From contig NZ_CDSC02000142.1 in the NCBI RefSeq assembly GCF_001298715.1, positions 1-17,562 on the forward strand: a stretch of DNA of 17,562 nucleotides, in the 5' to 3' direction. Under the pieces are notes generated by a model. That model saw nothing but the letters and a program-made list of their open reading frames with translations, did no database searches and had not been told where the DNA came from. How positions within the stretch are numbered: the first letter of the stretch is position 1; every line of letters starts with the position of its first letter. Shown here piece after piece: positions 17,038 through 17,562 of the stretch. Position numbers and translations under genes: made by a program. This stretch comes from Bathymodiolus azoricus thioautotrophic gill symbiont. Its GTDB lineage: Bacteria > Pseudomonadota > Gammaproteobacteria > PS1 > Pseudothioglobaceae.

Positions 17038-17067
17038 ATTATATAAACCCCAGTAGAGACCTTTGCA
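17038..17067 (-). promoter_or_regulatory. Candidate lptD promoter abutting an IS terminus
   Basis: A perfect -10 box TATAAT (complement of 17038-17043) lies about 47 bp before the lptD ATG. At 17-18 bp upstream, the -35 position falls inside the GAGACCTTTG terminus of the adjacent IS remnant and reads GCAAAG or TGCAAA, a poor match to TTGACA. The promoter may rely on the -10 and an activator, or the original -35 may have been replaced by the IS end. Confidence 0.4.
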
Positions 17068-17319
17068 TAACGCATATTTTTTCAAAATTACCTGTATTTT
17101 TCATAAAATCCAAAAAAAACTTATTTTCACCAACTGTTTTTTTACTTTATCTTTCTATTTTTAGCTCTTTCCTGCTCGTTCCCTTTAGATTTTGCATTTG
17201 TGTAAATACATTCATCCCAGTTTTTGGGTTGTGACTCATGACAACGAATTGCACTCTGGTTTTATTTCTTTTCAGTCCAAGGCATCTTGCCTTTAAAGCT
17301 TTGTTGTTTTGTTTACTAG
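17056..17319 (-). mobile_element. Insertion-sequence remnant A (right end, IS5-like)
   Basis: This stretch begins at the terminus GAGACCTTTGCATAA and contains the C-terminal end of a transposase gene on the minus strand, then breaks off at 17319 where a second IS terminus starts. About 90 bp of AT-rich noncoding DNA lies between the transposase stop and the terminus. Copy B shares the first ten bases of the terminus and 18 of the first 21. It also shares an internal TTTTTTCATAAAA-like stretch and the sequence ATTCATCCCAGTTTT in the transposase. The IS5 assignment rests on the C-terminal protein motif and is tentative. Confidence 0.65.
17147..17317 (-). pseudogene. Transposase C-terminal fragment, copy A
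   Basis: Fifty-six codons are open on the minus strand up to a TAA at 17147-17149. The translation includes KALKARCLGLKRNKTRV, then QFVVMSHNPKTGMNVF and ends KELKIER. The K-A-R-x-x-G-L-x-x-N pattern is the C-terminal signature I associate with DDE transposases of the IS5 type, just after the catalytic glutamate. All upstream catalytic sequence is missing because the fragment stops at the adjoining IS terminus (GAGACC at 17320). It cannot encode an active transposase. The fragment ends in the same KTGMN-F--MQ-LKG sequence as copy B. Confidence 0.7.
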
Positions 17320-17562
17320 GAGACCTTTGAATAATTCATAATTTCTACCCCTAATTCACTCTCATCCATTTTTTTTAAAAAATTTTCCAAATTTCTCCAT
17401 ATTTTTTCATAAAAACCTAAAAACCCCCTTTTAAATCTACGCTTTTAGCATTTATTTTCTTGCTTTTTGTTACTTTTTATCCTTTTACCACTCATTGGAC
17501 GCAATAACCCCTTAACCCTTTTAACCGCTGCATTTCTTTAAAAATATTCATCCCAGTTTTAA
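17320..17562 (-). mobile_element. Insertion-sequence copy B (right end, runs off the window)
   Basis: A second terminus, GAGACCTTTGAATAA, starts at 17320 in the same orientation as copy A and follows CTAG (17316-17319), which fits the YTAR-type target used by IS5 elements. About 172 bp of AT-rich noncoding DNA separates the terminus from the transposase stop codon. Apart from the transposase codons and one weak 17-codon minus-strand reading frame against the terminus, I see nothing in it. Whether the full element beyond 17562 is intact cannot be seen. Confidence 0.6.
17492..17562 (-). CDS. Transposase C-terminus, copy B (5' part outside the window)
   Basis: The minus-strand frame entering from the right edge reads KTGMNIFKEMQRLKG, then LRGYCVQ and a TGA stop at 17492-17494. 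It aligns with the end of copy A (KTGMNVFTQMQNLKG), differing by V/I, T/K, Q/E and N/R. The tails after LKG are unrelated, so one copy or both may be frameshifted near the end. Only about 22 codons are visible. The call depends on the similarity to copy A. Confidence 0.5.
   Translation of the reverse strand, partial: KTGMNIFKEMQRLKGLRGYCVQ

Noticed and set aside
17279..17293. Perfect hairpin AAGGCATCTTGCCTT in the IS region
   Set aside because: It lies within the transposase codons (K-A-R-C-L); with no T-run or conserved position in copy B it is likely incidental.
17238..17330. Short plus-strand open frame starting ATGACAACG in the IS region
   Set aside because: It is antisense to the transposase fragment, which has a clear homologue in copy B, and has no features of its own.

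Overview
The window is a gene-dense stretch of an AT-rich (roughly 37-38% GC by eye) gammaproteobacterial chromosome. Proteins such as Rho, FabH, PlsX, PcnB, GlnD and LptD follow the Escherichia coli versions closely, but the gene order is rearranged and the genome looks compact. That combination, plus decayed insertion-sequence copies at the right edge, would fit a small-genome marine or symbiotic gammaproteobacterium (for example a SUP05/Thioglobaceae-like lineage). The taxonomic guess is inference, not something the sequence proves.

Left half (13-10437), all on the + strand: a UbiM-like ubiquinone hydroxylase and glnD (nitrogen signalling) lie 1 bp apart. trxA follows behind its own recognisable sigma70-type promoter, then rho behind a 173-bp leader that carries a perfect 15-bp dyad. 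lptF (LPS export permease), queF (queuosine synthesis) and pcnB (poly(A) polymerase) come next. A YbbO-like short-chain dehydrogenase overlaps xseB (exonuclease VII small subunit) by one base, and ispA (farnesyl diphosphate synthase) follows.

Right half (10446-16991), all on the - strand and read leftwards from 16991: lptD and surA (outer-membrane assembly), rlmB (23S rRNA 2'-O-methyltransferase), yceD-rpmF (rRNA-associated DUF177 protein and ribosomal protein L32), then plsX-fabH (start of phospholipid and fatty-acid synthesis). Spacing is tight, with 1- and 8-base overlaps. ispA and fabH converge with 8 bp between their stop codons, and a nearly perfect inverted repeat spans both gene ends.

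Right edge (17056-17562): no intact gene. It holds the ends of two related insertion sequences in the same orientation. Each has a GAGACCTTTG-type terminus, and each has the C-terminal codons of an IS5-like transposase on the - strand. The terminus of the second copy sits directly against the truncated transposase of the first, which suggests a nested insertion. The first copy ends about 65 bp upstream of lptD, right where the lptD promoter should lie.

I found no tRNA, rRNA, CRISPR array, toxin-antitoxin pair or evident new defence or metabolic system. The core genes are ordinary. The points worth a second look are the nested IS ends by the lptD promoter, the symmetric convergent gene ends, a short SurA with one degenerate parvulin domain, and the dyad in the rho leader.
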